The notes under the pieces: generated by a model
Seen by the model: only the letters and a program-made list of their open reading frames with translations
Database searches by the model: none
Told to the model about the DNA's origin: nothing
Shown here: one piece after another, positions 20,201 to 36,159 of the stretch
How positions within the stretch are numbered: position 1 is the stretch's first letter
Layout: each line of letters begins with the position of its first letter
Made by a program: the position numbers and the translations under genes
NCBI GenBank assembly: GCA_963786305.1
Contig: CAWAYL010000014.1
Location: forward strand, 663,661 to 727,660
Length of the DNA stretch: 64,000 nt
Reading direction: 5' to 3'
From: CAKZLS01 sp963786305
Lineage (GTDB): Bacteria; Pseudomonadota; Alphaproteobacteria; Rhodospirillales; Defluviicoccaceae

Positions 20201-21409
20201 TCGAGCGGCTGGCCAAGGACCGCGACGATGAACGCGCCATTCTCGAGCGCAGCTTCTATCCCCGGCTCAAGGATCTGATTTTCGGGCAGACGGTGGTCAG
20301 CGGCCCCAAGGGCATGAAAGAGGGCGTGGTCGTCGACGAAGCCCTTGCTCGGCGAATTCACCCCCGGTCAATGGTCCCGCATCGCGGTCGCCGACGATAA
20401 GGTGATGACCGACGTGGAGGCGTTGAGAACGTCGTTCGAGGAGAGCATCTCGCGCCTCGAGCAGCGGTTCGAAAGCAAGGTCGAGAAGCTGCAGCGCGGC
20501 GACGATCTGCCGCCCGGCGTCATGAAGATGGTCAAGGTCTTCGTCGCGGTGAAGCGCAAGCTGCAGCCCGGCGACAAGATGGCCGGGCGTCACGGCAACA
20601 AGGGTGTGATTTCGAAGATCGTTCCCATCGAGGACATGCCCTACGTGGATGACGGAACGCCCGTCGATATCGTCCTCAATCCGTTGGGCGTGCCGTCGCG
20701 CATGAACGTCGGCCAGATCCTGGAAACGCACCTCGGGTGGGCGAGCGCGCGCCTCGGCGCCAAGATCGGCGAGCTGCTGACGTCGATCCGCCAGAAAGCG
20801 AAAGAAACCACGGAGCTTCGGGACACGCTGCGCAATATCTACGGCGACCGGAACTATCAACAGGAATTCGGCGGTCTCGACGACGATGCCCTGGTGCGGG
20901 TGGCGGGCGACCTGCAGCACGGCGTCCCGGTGGCCTCGCCGGTGTTCGACGGTGCGCGCGAGAGCGACATCGTCGATCTGCTGTCGCAGGCGGGACTGGA
21001 TACGTCGGGCCAGGTGGTTCTCCAGGACGGCCGAACCGGGGAAACGTTCCATCGCAAGGTGACCGTGGGCTATATCTACATGCTCAAGCTGCATCACCTG
21101 GTGGACGACAAGATCCATGCCCGGTCCATCGGACCCTACTCTCTGGTGACGCAGCAGCCGCTCGGCGGCAAGGCCCAGTTCGGCGGACAGCGGTTCGGCG
21201 AAATGGAGGTCTGGGCGCTCGAGGCCTACGGCGCCGCCTATACGTTGCAGGAAATGCTCACGGTGAAGTCCGATGACGTGTCCGGCCGCACCAAGGTGTA
21301 CGAATCCATCGTTCGCGGAGACGATACCTTCGAGGCCGGGGTTCCGGAATCCTTCAACGTGCTGGTCAAGGAACTGCAGTCCCTTGGCCTCAATGTAGAA
21401 CTCGACTGA
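17245..21409 (+). CDS. rpoB: RNA polymerase beta subunit, four frameshifts
   Basis: Catalytic subunit of RNA polymerase. The N-terminus (GRIAAAVPMPNLIEVQKRSY) and C-terminus (VLVKELQSLGLNVELD) are complete and the corrected length is about 1387 residues, as in alphaproteobacteria. The rifampicin-pocket region reads [20 protein letters not shown] and [20 protein letters not shown]. The frame breaks near 18594, 19256, 19510 and 20348. In each case removal of one base restores the family sequence; for example, dropping the A in TCCGATCCGGGTG gives DDSVRVLRKQD. An intact product is required for life, so these are taken as sequence errors. rpoC follows after 51 bases. Confidence 0.97.
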
Positions 21410-21460
21410 TCCGGCGACGGACGCCGCACGCTTGAATCGCTGGTACGAGGAGATGACTTG

Positions 21461-25670
<4,210 letters not shown>

Positions 25671-26030
25671 GCCGTTGCGGAGCGGCCGGCATTGCGAGGG
25701 ATTCCGCCGCCCGGCGGCCGTCGCGTGAGAGCCGGAAACGCGTTTTGCCGAATTGAGTTCGGCGGCGGTTTGATTGCGGGTTGACTGGTTAGGCGCGCGT
25801 CCCTAGTATGCGCTCCTCTCCGCAGGGGGGCTGGTGGTGGGCTTTTCAGTCCAGACGCAGTGCCGCCCTTGAGACAAAAAAATGTTAACTGGCGCCCGCC
25901 TCCAAACACCGGCTTGAGCGGTTGGGAGGTCGGGTTTTGTGTACGCTTCGCCACCGGATACGTCGTTTGGCGGCGGCGCACGAAGCTAAAGGAAAGGGTG
26001 CCCGGAAGTGAAGCTCCGGGCGTAGACAGT
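25671..26030 (+). other. rpoC-rpsL intergenic region
   Basis: About 360 bases without a gene. It contains the str-operon promoter at 25781-25809. The frame of rpsL is open upstream to 25860, but that segment has no ribosomal-protein similarity and lies after the promoter, so I read it as 5' leader. No convincing rpoC terminator was seen. Confidence 0.6.
25781..25809 (+). promoter_or_regulatory. Sigma70-type promoter of the str operon
   Basis: TTGACT (25781-25786) and TAGTAT (25804-25809) lie 17 bases apart, an optimal spacing, about 220 bases before rpsL. The predicted transcript would carry rpsL, rpsG, fusA, tuf and probably the S10 genes after them. Confidence 0.65.
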
Positions 26031-26402
26031 ATGCCGACGGTCAATCAGCTGGTTCGCAAGCCGCGAAAGTCCCCGCCGACCCGGAACAAGGTTCCGGCGT
26101 TGGAGGCTTCGCCTCAGAAACGCGGCGTTTGTACCCGCGTTTATACGACGACACCGAAAAAGCCGAACTCCGCGCTGCGGAAAGTGGCGCGCGTGCGCCT
26201 GACGAACGGCTTCGAGGTGACCAGCTATATTCCCGGCGAGGGTCACAACCTTCAGGAGCACTCGGTCGTGCTCATCCGCGGCGGCCGCGTCAAGGATCTG
26301 CCGGGCGTGCGCTATCACGTCATTCGCGGCTCCCTCGATACGCAAGGTGTCTCGGGTCGCCGTCAGCGGCGCTCGAAGTACGGCGCCAAGCGGCCTAAGT
26401 AG
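26031..26402 (+). CDS. rpsL: 30S ribosomal protein S12
   Basis: Decoding-centre protein. It has 123 residues, standard length, starting MPTVNQLVRKPRK. The streptomycin-related loops TTPKKPNSALRKVARVRL and RGGRVKDLPGVRYHV carry the usual residues, including the lysine in PKKPNSA. The frame is open upstream to 25860, but family similarity begins exactly at ATG 26031. rpsG follows after 14 bases. Confidence 0.98.
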   Translation: MPTVNQLVRKPRKSPPTRNKVPALEASPQKRGVCTRVYTTTPKKPNSALRKVARVRLTNGFEVTSYIPGEGHNLQEHSVVLIRGGRVKDLPGVRYHVIRGSLDTQGVSGRRQRRSKYGAKRPK

Positions 26403-26416
26403 GGAGTGAATTAGAC

Positions 26417-26887
26417 ATGTCACGTCGCCGCGCCGCCGAGAAACGCGAGATTTTGCCGGACCCCAAGTACGGCGATACGATGCTGACGAAATTCACCAAC
26501 GGGCTCATGCGCGGAGGGCGGAAGTCCGCCGCCGAGCGGATCATGTACGGGGCCCTGGACGTGATGGAAAAGAAAACCCGTCAGGATCCGTTGAAGCTGT
26601 TTCACGAAGCCCTGGAAAACGTCAAGCCGATGCTCGAGGTGCGTTCGCGGAGGGTCGGCGGCGCGACCTATCAGGTCCCCATCGAGGTTCGCGCGAGCCG
26701 ACGGTTGTCGCTGGCGATCCGGTGGACCATCGACCTGTCGCGCAGACGATCCGAAAACACCATGGTCGAGCGCCTTGCCGGCGAACTGCTGGACGCGGCG
26801 AACGGTCGCGGCGCCGCCGTCAAGAAGCGCGAAGACACCCACCGGATGGCGGAGGCCAATAAGGCCTTCTCCCATTATCGCTGGTAA
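26417..26887 (+). CDS. rpsG: 30S ribosomal protein S7
   Basis: Primary 16S rRNA binder that organises the 30S head; in E. coli it represses the str operon. It has 156 residues, starting MSRRRAAEKREILPDPKYGD, with the conserved KPMLEVRSRRVGGATYQVP. It ends in FSHYRW. It sits between rpsL and fusA in the standard order. Confidence 0.98.
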   Translation: MSRRRAAEKREILPDPKYGDTMLTKFTNGLMRGGRKSAAERIMYGALDVMEKKTRQDPLKLFHEALENVKPMLEVRSRRVGGATYQVPIEVRASRRLSLAIRWTIDLSRRRSENTMVERLAGELLDAANGRGAAVKKREDTHRMAEANKAFSHYRW

Positions 26888-26910
26888 TCCCTGGTAGGCC
26901 GCAGAAAACG

Positions 26911-28990
<2,080 letters not shown>

Positions 28991-29025
28991 CGAGCCTCGA
29001 AGGCTAGAAGACGGAGCGAGGAAAG

Positions 29026-30216
<1,191 letters not shown>

Positions 30217-30273
30217 CGGAAAGAAGGACGGCGCCGCCGTTGTGGCGGCCAGCCGGGGAATCGGGCTGAAGGC

Positions 30274-30582
30274 ATGGAAAACCAGAATATTCGAATAGGC
30301 CTCAAGGCGTTCGATCATCGCGTATTGGATCAGTCCGCGCGTGAAATCGTGAACACGGCCCGGCGTACCGGGGCGCAGGTTCGCGGCCCGATCCCGCTTC
30401 CGACCAAGATCGACAAGTACACCGTGCTGAGGTCGCCGCATATCGACAAGAAATCCCGCGAGCAGTTCGAAATCCGGACGCACAAACGGGTCTTGGATAT
30501 CATCGACCCGACGCCGCAAACCGTGGATGCACTGATGAAGCTCGATCTCGCCTCCGGCGTCGATGTCGAGATCAAGCTTTAG
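30274..30582 (+). CDS. rpsJ: 30S ribosomal protein S10
   Basis: Component of the 30S head that also pairs with NusB in antitermination. It has 102 residues, including LKAFDHRVLDQSAREIV, GPIPLPTKIDKYTVLRSPH and the C-terminal DVEIKL. It opens the S10 cluster, 57 bases after tuf; I see no separate strong promoter between them, so read-through from the str operon is likely. Confidence 0.98.
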   Translation: MENQNIRIGLKAFDHRVLDQSAREIVNTARRTGAQVRGPIPLPTKIDKYTVLRSPHIDKKSREQFEIRTHKRVLDIIDPTPQTVDALMKLDLASGVDVEIKL

Positions 30583-30594
30583 GAACCGTTTGAA

Positions 30595-31365
30595 ATGCGA
30601 ACCGGACTCATTGCCCAAAAGCTTGGCATGTCGCACGTCTTCAAGGACAGCGGCGCTCATGTGCCCGTCACCGTACTGAAGGTGGACAACTGCCAGGTGG
30701 TCGCCAACCGGACCGATCCGTCGAACGGCTACACGGCCGTGCAACTCGGTGTCGGCACGGCAAAGGTGAAGAACGTCACCAAGCCCGAGCGCGGTCATTT
30801 CAGCAAGGCCAAGGTCGAGCCGAAACGAAAGCTCGCCGAATTCCGGGTCAGCGACGATGCTCTGATCGACGTCGGCACCGAGTTGTCCGTCGCGCATTTC
30901 GTGGCGGGTCAGTTCGTCGATGCCACCGGCGTATCCATCGGCAAGGGTTTCGCGGGCGGCATGAAGCGGCACGGGTTTTCCGGCCTCCGGGCTTCGCACG
31001 GCGTGTCGGTCAGTCACCGCAGCCTTGGCTCCACCGGTCAGTGCCAGGATCCCGGCAAGGTGTTCAAGGGCAAGAAGATGGCCGGGCACATGGGGGACCG
31101 GCGGGTGACCACCCAGAACCTGGAAGTGGTCGAGACCGACGCCGAGCGTGGCCTCATCCTGGTCAAGGGAGCGATCCCGGGCGCCAAGGGCGGTTATATC
31201 CTGCTCAAGGACGCGGTCAAGAAGCCGCTGCCGGACGGTCTGCCGTTTCCGGCGGCCGTCGCGAACGCCGCCGACGCCCCGACTACGGAGGCGGCGGCCG
31301 AGGCACCCGGGGATGACGCAACGCCGGCCGAGGGTACCGAGCCCACGGACGAGAGCAAGGAATAG
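30595..31365 (+). CDS. rplC: 50S ribosomal protein L3 with acidic C-terminal tail
   Basis: Early assembly protein near the peptidyl-transferase centre. It has 256 residues, longer than the usual ~210. The conserved core includes GLIAQKLGMSHVF, the MKRHGFSGLRASHG loop with the Gln-containing SLGSTGQCQDPGKVFKGKKM, and GAKGGYILLKDAVK. After about residue 222 there is an Ala/Glu/Asp/Pro/Thr-rich extension ending in TDESKE. Such tails occur on some alphaproteobacterial L3 proteins and are probably disordered. Confidence 0.97.
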   Translation: MRTGLIAQKLGMSHVFKDSGAHVPVTVLKVDNCQVVANRTDPSNGYTAVQLGVGTAKVKNVTKPERGHFSKAKVEPKRKLAEFRVSDDALIDVGTELSVAHFVAGQFVDATGVSIGKGFAGGMKRHGFSGLRASHGVSVSHRSLGSTGQCQDPGKVFKGKKMAGHMGDRRVTTQNLEVVETDAERGLILVKGAIPGAKGGYILLKDAVKKPLPDGLPFPAAVANAADAPTTEAAAEAPGDDATPAEGTEPTDESKE

Positions 31366-31371
31366 ACGGCC

Positions 31372-31992
31372 ATGAAGTGTGACGTCGTCAACCTGGAAAA
31401 CGAGACGGTCGGGACCATCGACCTAGCGGACGCGGTATTCGCCGTGGACGTGAGGCCCGATATTCTGGCCCGCGCCGTCAAATGGCAGCTTGCCAAGCGC
31501 CGCGCCGGAACCCATAAGACCAAGAGCCGTCACGAAGTGGCCGGCACTTCTCAGAAACCGTTCCGCCAGAAGGGCACGGGACGTGCCCGCCAGGGATCGC
31601 TGAAGGGTCCGCATCAGCGCGGCGGCGGCGTGGCGTTCGGTCCGCGGCCGCGCGACCACGCCCACGATCTGCCGAAGAAGGTGCGCCGGCTGGCGCTGAG
31701 GAGCGCGCTGTCGGCGAAGCGTGAAGCCGGAGAACTGGTGATCATCGAGAAGGCCGAACTCGCGGAGCCCAAGACCAAGGCGCTGGTGCAGAGCGCCGCC
31801 AGGTTGGGATGGGATGGTGTGCTGGTCATCGACGGCGAGGCGCTGGATTCCAATTTTTCCCGCGCGGCGAAGAACATCGGCGGTTTCGATGTCCTTCCCT
31901 CGCGCGGCGCCAACGTTTACGACATTTTGCGTCACAAGCAGCTCGTTTTGACCCGGGCGGCGGTGGACAAGCTGGTGGATCGGTTGTCATGA
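31372..31992 (+). CDS. rplD: 50S ribosomal protein L4
   Basis: Lines the exit tunnel; in E. coli it regulates the S10 operon. It has 206 residues, with the extended tunnel loop carrying KPFRQKGTGRARQGSLKGPH and GGGVAFGPRPRDH. It overlaps rplW by four bases (ATGA), so the two are translationally coupled. Confidence 0.98.
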   Translation: MKCDVVNLENETVGTIDLADAVFAVDVRPDILARAVKWQLAKRRAGTHKTKSRHEVAGTSQKPFRQKGTGRARQGSLKGPHQRGGGVAFGPRPRDHAHDLPKKVRRLALRSALSAKREAGELVIIEKAELAEPKTKALVQSAARLGWDGVLVIDGEALDSNFSRAAKNIGGFDVLPSRGANVYDILRHKQLVLTRAAVDKLVDRLS

Positions 31993-32315
31993 ACAAGCCT
32001 CGCCCGAAACAGACCACGACCGTCAGCGGCCAGCGCAAGTTCGAGGTTTTGCGCCGGCCGGTGATCACCGAGAAGGCGACATTGTTGAGCGCGTTCAACC
32101 AGGTGACGTTCGTCGTCGCGCCGGATGCCACGAAGCCGGAGATCCGGGCGGCCGTCGAAGACCTTTTCAAGGTGAAGGTCAAAGGCGTGAACACGATCCG
32201 GCAGAAGGGCAAGGCCAAGCGCTTCCGTGGCCGCAAGGGCACGCGCATCGAGATCAAGAAGGCCATCGTGACCCTCGCGGAGGGCCATTCCATCGATATC
32301 ACCACCGGCGTCTAG
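31989..32315 (+). CDS. rplW: 50S ribosomal protein L23
   Basis: Exit-tunnel protein that docks trigger factor and SRP. It has 108 residues including LRRPVITEKATLLSAFNQ and the K-rich loop KAKRFRGRKGTRIEIKKA. The ATG at 31989 overlaps the rplD stop as ATGA; the frame is open further upstream but only inside rplD. The N-terminal ten residues are a short Lys/Thr-rich extension. Confidence 0.97.
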   Translation: MNKPRPKQTTTVSGQRKFEVLRRPVITEKATLLSAFNQVTFVVAPDATKPEIRAAVEDLFKVKVKGVNTIRQKGKAKRFRGRKGTRIEIKKAIVTLAEGHSIDITTGV

Positions 32316-32324
32316 AGAGAAGGC

Positions 32325-33155
32325 ATGGCACTTAAGCAACATAAACCGACGACCCCGGGACGGCGCGGACTTGTCCTGGTCGATCGATCGGCTCTTTGGA
32401 AGGGCAAACCGGAAAGGTCGCTGACCGAAGGTCTGCACGGCAACGGCGGGCGCAACAACACCGGCCGGATTACGGCCCGCCGCCGCGGCGGCCGGCACAA
32501 ACGCCGTTACCGGATCGTCGATTTCAAGCGCGGCAAGTTCGACGTGGCGGCGAAGGTGGAGCGGTTGGAGTACGATCCCAACCGCACGGCGTTCATCGCC
32601 CTGATCCGTTACGAAGACGGCGAGCTGGCCTACATTCTCGCGCCTCAGCGGCTCGGAGTCGGAGACAGCGTGACCGCCGGGCGGGGCGTGGACATCAAGC
32701 CGGGCAATGCGCTGCCGCTCCAGAACATCCCGGTGGGAACGATCATTCACAACGTCGAGATGAAGATCGGCAAGGGCGGCCAGATCGCGCGCTCGGCCGG
32801 AACCTACGCCCAGATCATCGGCAAGGACCAGGGCTACGCCCAGTTGCGGTTGAATTCCGGTGAATTGCGGATGGTTCGGGCGGAGTGCATGGCGACCGTG
32901 GGCGCCGTATCCAACCCGGACCAGCAGAACATCAAGCTCGGCAAGGCGGGACGCAAGCGCTGGCTCGGCAAGAGGCCGTCGGTGCGCGGTGTCGCCATGA
33001 ACCCGATCGATCACCCTCATGGGGGTGGTGAAGGAAAGACGTCCGGGGGCCGCCATCCGGTGACGCCTTGGGGCGTGCCCACGAAGGGCAAGCGTACGCG
33101 CAGTAACAAAAAGACCGACTCGCTGATCATGCGGCGTCGTCACAGAGCCAAGTAG
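32325..33155 (+). CDS. rplB: 50S ribosomal protein L2
   Basis: Universally conserved protein needed for subunit joining and peptidyl transfer. It has 276 residues. The hallmark segment near residue 230 reads AMNPIDHPHGGGEGKTSGGR and contains the functionally important histidine. The N-terminus MALKQHKPTTPGRRG is typical. It is followed by rpsS after 19 bases with a perfect AAGGAGGT site. Confidence 0.98.
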   Translation: MALKQHKPTTPGRRGLVLVDRSALWKGKPERSLTEGLHGNGGRNNTGRITARRRGGRHKRRYRIVDFKRGKFDVAAKVERLEYDPNRTAFIALIRYEDGELAYILAPQRLGVGDSVTAGRGVDIKPGNALPLQNIPVGTIIHNVEMKIGKGGQIARSAGTYAQIIGKDQGYAQLRLNSGELRMVRAECMATVGAVSNPDQQNIKLGKAGRKRWLGKRPSVRGVAMNPIDHPHGGGEGKTSGGRHPVTPWGVPTKGKRTRSNKKTDSLIMRRRHRAK

Positions 33156-33174
33156 TAGTAAGGAGGTTCCAAGG

Positions 33175-33453
33175 GTGCCGCGTTCCGTTTGGAAAGGACC
33201 TTTCATCGACGGCTATCTTCTCAAGAAGGCCGAGAAGGTACGGGGATCGAGACGCAACGAGGTCATTCGGACCTGGTCTAGGCGTTCGACCATTTTGCCG
33301 CAATTCGTCGGGTTGACCTTCGGCGTGCACAACGGGCGCAAGTTCGTGCCGGTGATGGTGACGGAGGATATGATCGGCCACAAATTCGGCGAGTTTTCGC
33401 CGACCCGGACGTTCTTCGGTCACGCCGGCGACAAGCGGGCGAGGAGAGGTTAG
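33175..33453 (+). CDS. rpsS: 30S ribosomal protein S19
   Basis: Binds the 30S head with S13. It has 92 residues: PRSVWKGPFIDGYLLKKAEK, then the conserved SRRSTILPQFVGLTFGVHNG and VTEDMIGHKFGEFSPTRTF. The start is GTG 33175, seven bases after AAGGAGGT, the strongest ribosome-binding site in the cluster. Confidence 0.97.
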   Translation: MPRSVWKGPFIDGYLLKKAEKVRGSRRNEVIRTWSRRSTILPQFVGLTFGVHNGRKFVPVMVTEDMIGHKFGEFSPTRTFFGHAGDKRARRG

Positions 33454-33455
33454 TC

Positions 33456-33836
33456 ATGGGCAAGAAAGCCGCGGAAAGAACGCTGGCCGACAACGAGGCC
33501 ATGGCGTCGGCCCGTCAGATCCGGACCAGTCCGCAGAAGCTCAACGAGGTGGCGGCGTGTATTCGCGGGATGAACTGTGAAACGGCGCTGGCCGAGTTGC
33601 AGTTTTCGCAACGGCGCATCGCCGCCGATGTTCGAAAGGTCCTCCAGTCGGCCATCGCCAACGCCGAGAACAATCATCAGCTGGACGTGGACCGGTTGTT
33701 CGTCGCCGAGGCCACCGTCGGCAAGGCGTTGGTGATGAAACGGTGGAAGGCGCGGGCGCGCGGCCGGGTCGGGCGTATTCAGAAGTTTTTCAGCAACCTG
33801 CGTGTCGTGGTGCGTGAGCGGGAGGAAATCGAGTAA
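33456..33836 (+). CDS. rplV: 50S ribosomal protein L22
   Basis: Exit-tunnel protein. It has 126 residues, with the conserved RQIRTSPQKLNEVAACIRGM and the hairpin end KRWKARARGRVGRIQKF. It starts two bases after the rpsS stop and overlaps the rpsC start by one base. No anomaly. Confidence 0.97.
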   Translation: MGKKAAERTLADNEAMASARQIRTSPQKLNEVAACIRGMNCETALAELQFSQRRIAADVRKVLQSAIANAENNHQLDVDRLFVAEATVGKALVMKRWKARARGRVGRIQKFFSNLRVVVREREEIE

Positions 33837-34513
33837 TGGGGCAGAAGGTCAATCCCATCGGGCTTCGACTTGGCATCAACAGAACGTGGGACTCGCGCTG
33901 GTTCGCCGATCGCGCCTACGCGCCCTTGCTGCACGAAGACATGAAAATACGCGAGTTCATTAAGAAGCGGCTGGCCCAGGCGGGCGTGTCGCGGGTGGTG
34001 ATCGAGCGGCCGGCGAAGAAGGCGCGGATCACCGTTCACACGGCCCGGCCGGGCGTGGTGATCGGCAAGAAGGGCGCGGATATCGAGAAACTTCGCCAGG
34101 AGCTCTCGAAGATCACCAAGTCCGATGTCCATGTGAACATCGTCGAGGTGCGCAAGCCGGAGATCGACGCGCAACTGGTCGCGGAGAACATCGCGCAACA
34201 GCTTGAGCGCCGCGTGTCGTCGCGCCGGGCGATGAAGCGGGCGGTTCAGTCGGCGATGCGGCTGGGTGCCCAGGGCATCCGCATCAATTGCGGCGGACGC
34301 CTCGGCGGCGCGGAGATCGCGCGGACCGTGTGGTATCGCGAGGGGCGGGTGCCGCTCCATACGTTGCGCGCCCACGTGGATTACGGCATGGCCGAAGCCA
34401 AGACGACGTACGGGATCTGCGGCGTGAAGGTGTGGATCTACAAGGGCGATATCCTCGCCCATGACCCCATGGCGATGGACAAGCGCGCCATGGAATCGCA
34501 GACGGGGCGTTGA
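33836..34513 (+). CDS. rpsC: 30S ribosomal protein S3
   Basis: Forms part of the mRNA entry site and helicase. It has 225 residues beginning MGQKVNPIGLRLGINRTWDS. The KH domain GxxG loop is in GVVIGKKGADIEKLRQE; the C-terminal half has GGRLGGAEIARTVWYREGRV. The ATG shares its first base with the rplV stop codon, an overlap typical of this operon. Confidence 0.98.
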   Translation: MGQKVNPIGLRLGINRTWDSRWFADRAYAPLLHEDMKIREFIKKRLAQAGVSRVVIERPAKKARITVHTARPGVVIGKKGADIEKLRQELSKITKSDVHVNIVEVRKPEIDAQLVAENIAQQLERRVSSRRAMKRAVQSAMRLGAQGIRINCGGRLGGAEIARTVWYREGRVPLHTLRAHVDYGMAEAKTTYGICGVKVWIYKGDILAHDPMAMDKRAMESQTGR

Positions 34514-34551
34514 GTCCTTGGCGCCAATGACATTGAAAACGGCATAGAATC

Positions 34552-34971
34552 ATGCTCAGTCCAAAACGTATGAAGTTCCGAAAACGGCACAAGGGCCGTA
34601 TTCACGGATTGGCCAAGGGGGCGACCGAGCTCAATTTCGGTGCCTATGGCCTCAAGGCGACGACGCCCGAGCGGGTGACGGCGCGCCAGATCGAGGCCGC
34701 GCGCCGCGCCATGACCCGCCACATGAAGCGCGCCGGAAGGGTGTGGATCCGGCTGTTTCCGGATGTTCCGGTCAGCTCGAAACCGGCCGAGGTGCGGATG
34801 GGCGGCGGCAAGGGCTCGCCGGAATACTGGGTGTGCAAGGTGAAGCCCGGCCGGATCATGTTCGAGGTGGACGGCGTTCCCCAGGTGGTTGCCCGGGAAG
34901 CGTTCCGGCTGGCGGCGGCGAAACTTCCGGTGCGCACGCGTTTCGTGTCGCGCATGGGCGAGGAGGACTGA
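34552..34971 (+). CDS. rplP: 50S ribosomal protein L16
   Basis: Late assembly protein near the A site. It has 139 residues beginning MLSPKRMKFRKRHKGRIHG, with the conserved RVWIRLFPDVPVSSKPAEVR and MGGGKGSPEYWVCKVKPGR. The region around PEYW is the segment whose arginine is hydroxylated by YcfD-type ribosomal oxygenases in E. coli, of interest because an oxygenase of that broad class is encoded at 9767-10937. Confidence 0.97.
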   Translation: MLSPKRMKFRKRHKGRIHGLAKGATELNFGAYGLKATTPERVTARQIEAARRAMTRHMKRAGRVWIRLFPDVPVSSKPAEVRMGGGKGSPEYWVCKVKPGRIMFEVDGVPQVVAREAFRLAAAKLPVRTRFVSRMGEED

Positions 34972-34975
34972 GGCG

Positions 34976-35185
34976 ATGAAGGCGGCGGACCTTCGGGCGA
35001 AAACGGACGACCAGCTCAACGATGAGCTGCTGGCGTTGAAGAAGGAGGCGTTCAATCTCCGTTTTCAGTCGGCCAGCGGACAGCTGGAGAACACGGCGCG
35101 CAAGCGTCAGGTTCGCCGGACCATTGCTGGGATTAAAACCATTCTTGGAGAGCGCCAGCGCCAAACCAGCGCGGCGAAGGCCTGA
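34976..35185 (+). CDS. rpmC: 50S ribosomal protein L29
   Basis: Small exit-tunnel rim protein. It has 69 residues, including MKAADLRAKTDDQLNDELLA and the conserved KEAFNLRFQSASGQLEN. It starts four bases after the rplP stop; the open frame upstream of 34976 lies inside rplP and is not used. rpsQ follows after 11 bases. Confidence 0.96.
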   Translation: MKAADLRAKTDDQLNDELLALKKEAFNLRFQSASGQLENTARKRQVRRTIAGIKTILGERQRQTSAAKA

Positions 35186-35196
35186 CGGGGGAGTTT

Positions 35197-35433
35197 ATGC
35201 CCAAACGAGTAATGCAAGGGATCGTGGTGAGCGACAAGGCCGACAAGACCGTCGTGGTCAAGGTCGAGCGCCGGGTCATGCACCCGCTGTATAAAAAGTT
35301 CATCCGTCGGTCGAAGAAGTACGCGGCTCACGATGAGAACAATGCCCTCAAGACCGGGGACGTCTGTCGGATTCGCGAGTGCCGGCCGATATCGAAACGC
35401 AAGTGTTGGGAAGTGGTCGCGGAAAACGGCTAG
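35197..35433 (+). CDS. rpsQ: 30S ribosomal protein S17
   Basis: Primary 16S rRNA binder. It has 78 residues, beginning MPKRVMQGIVVSDKADKTVV, with VERRVMHPLYKKFIRRSKKY and the conserved CRIRECRPISKRKCWEVV. Normal length and position between rpmC and rplN. Confidence 0.97.
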   Translation: MPKRVMQGIVVSDKADKTVVVKVERRVMHPLYKKFIRRSKKYAAHDENNALKTGDVCRIRECRPISKRKCWEVVAENG

Positions 35434-35464
35434 GGCCGACGCTGGACCGAAAGGATAGACCACG

Positions 35465-35833
35465 ATGATCCAAGTAGAGTCGAACCTGGACGTAGCCGAC
35501 AATTCCGGCGCGCGCCGGGTGCAGTGCATCAAGGTTTTGGGCGGCTCGAAGCGCCGCTTCGCCGGCGTCGGCGACGTGATCGTCGTGTCCGTCAAGGACG
35601 CCATTCCGCGCGGCCGGGTGAAGAAGGGCGATGTACTTCAAGCCGTGGTCGTGCGGACCGCCAAGGATACGCGCCGTGGCGATGGTTCGGCGATCCGGTT
35701 CGACCGCAACGCCGCCGTGCTGATCAACAAGCAGGGCGAGCCCATCGGCACCCGTATTTTCGGACCGGTCACTCGCGAGCTCCGCGGCAGGGGCTATATG
35801 AAGATCGTGTCCCTGGCACCGGAGGTGTTGTGA
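35465..35833 (+). CDS. rplN: 50S ribosomal protein L14
   Basis: Interface protein contacting 16S rRNA. It has 122 residues beginning MIQVESNLDVADNSGARRVQ, with RGDGSAIRFDRNAAVLINKQ and GPVTRELRGRGYMKIVSLAPEV near the end. It overlaps the rplX start by one base. Confidence 0.97.
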   Translation: MIQVESNLDVADNSGARRVQCIKVLGGSKRRFAGVGDVIVVSVKDAIPRGRVKKGDVLQAVVVRTAKDTRRGDGSAIRFDRNAAVLINKQGEPIGTRIFGPVTRELRGRGYMKIVSLAPEVL

Positions 35834-36147
35834 TGTCGAAGATCAAGAAAGGCGACCGCGTGATCGTTCTTTCCGGCCGCAGCAAGGGCCGGACCGGTGA
35901 TGTACTCAAGGTCATGCCGAAGGCCAACCGCGCCATCGTGCAGGGCGTCAACATGGTCAAGCGTCACACCCGTCCGTCGCAGACCCAGATGGGCGGGATC
36001 ATCGAGAAAGAGGCGTCGATCCACATGTCCAACCTGGCGCACGTGGATCCGGATACATCGCTGGCCACGCGGGTTGGCTACAAATTCCTCGAAGATGGCC
36101 GCAAGGTCCGCTACGCGAAGCGGTCCGGCGAAGTCCTCGACAGGTAG
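35833..36147 (+). CDS. rplX: 50S ribosomal protein L24
   Basis: Assembly initiator. It has 104 residues: a KOW motif at the start (KIKKGDRVIVLSGRSKGRTG) followed by GVNMVKRHTRPSQTQMGGII. ATG 35833 shares a base with the rplN stop; the upstream open frame lies inside rplN. rplE follows after 12 bases. Confidence 0.97.
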   Translation: MSKIKKGDRVIVLSGRSKGRTGDVLKVMPKANRAIVQGVNMVKRHTRPSQTQMGGIIEKEASIHMSNLAHVDPDTSLATRVGYKFLEDGRKVRYAKRSGEVLDR

Positions 36148-36159
36148 AGAATCGACGAG

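Noticed and set aside
25860..26030. N-terminal extension of ribosomal protein S12
   Set aside because: The frame is open, but S12 similarity begins exactly at ATG 26031 and the extension lies in the leader just after a strong promoter.
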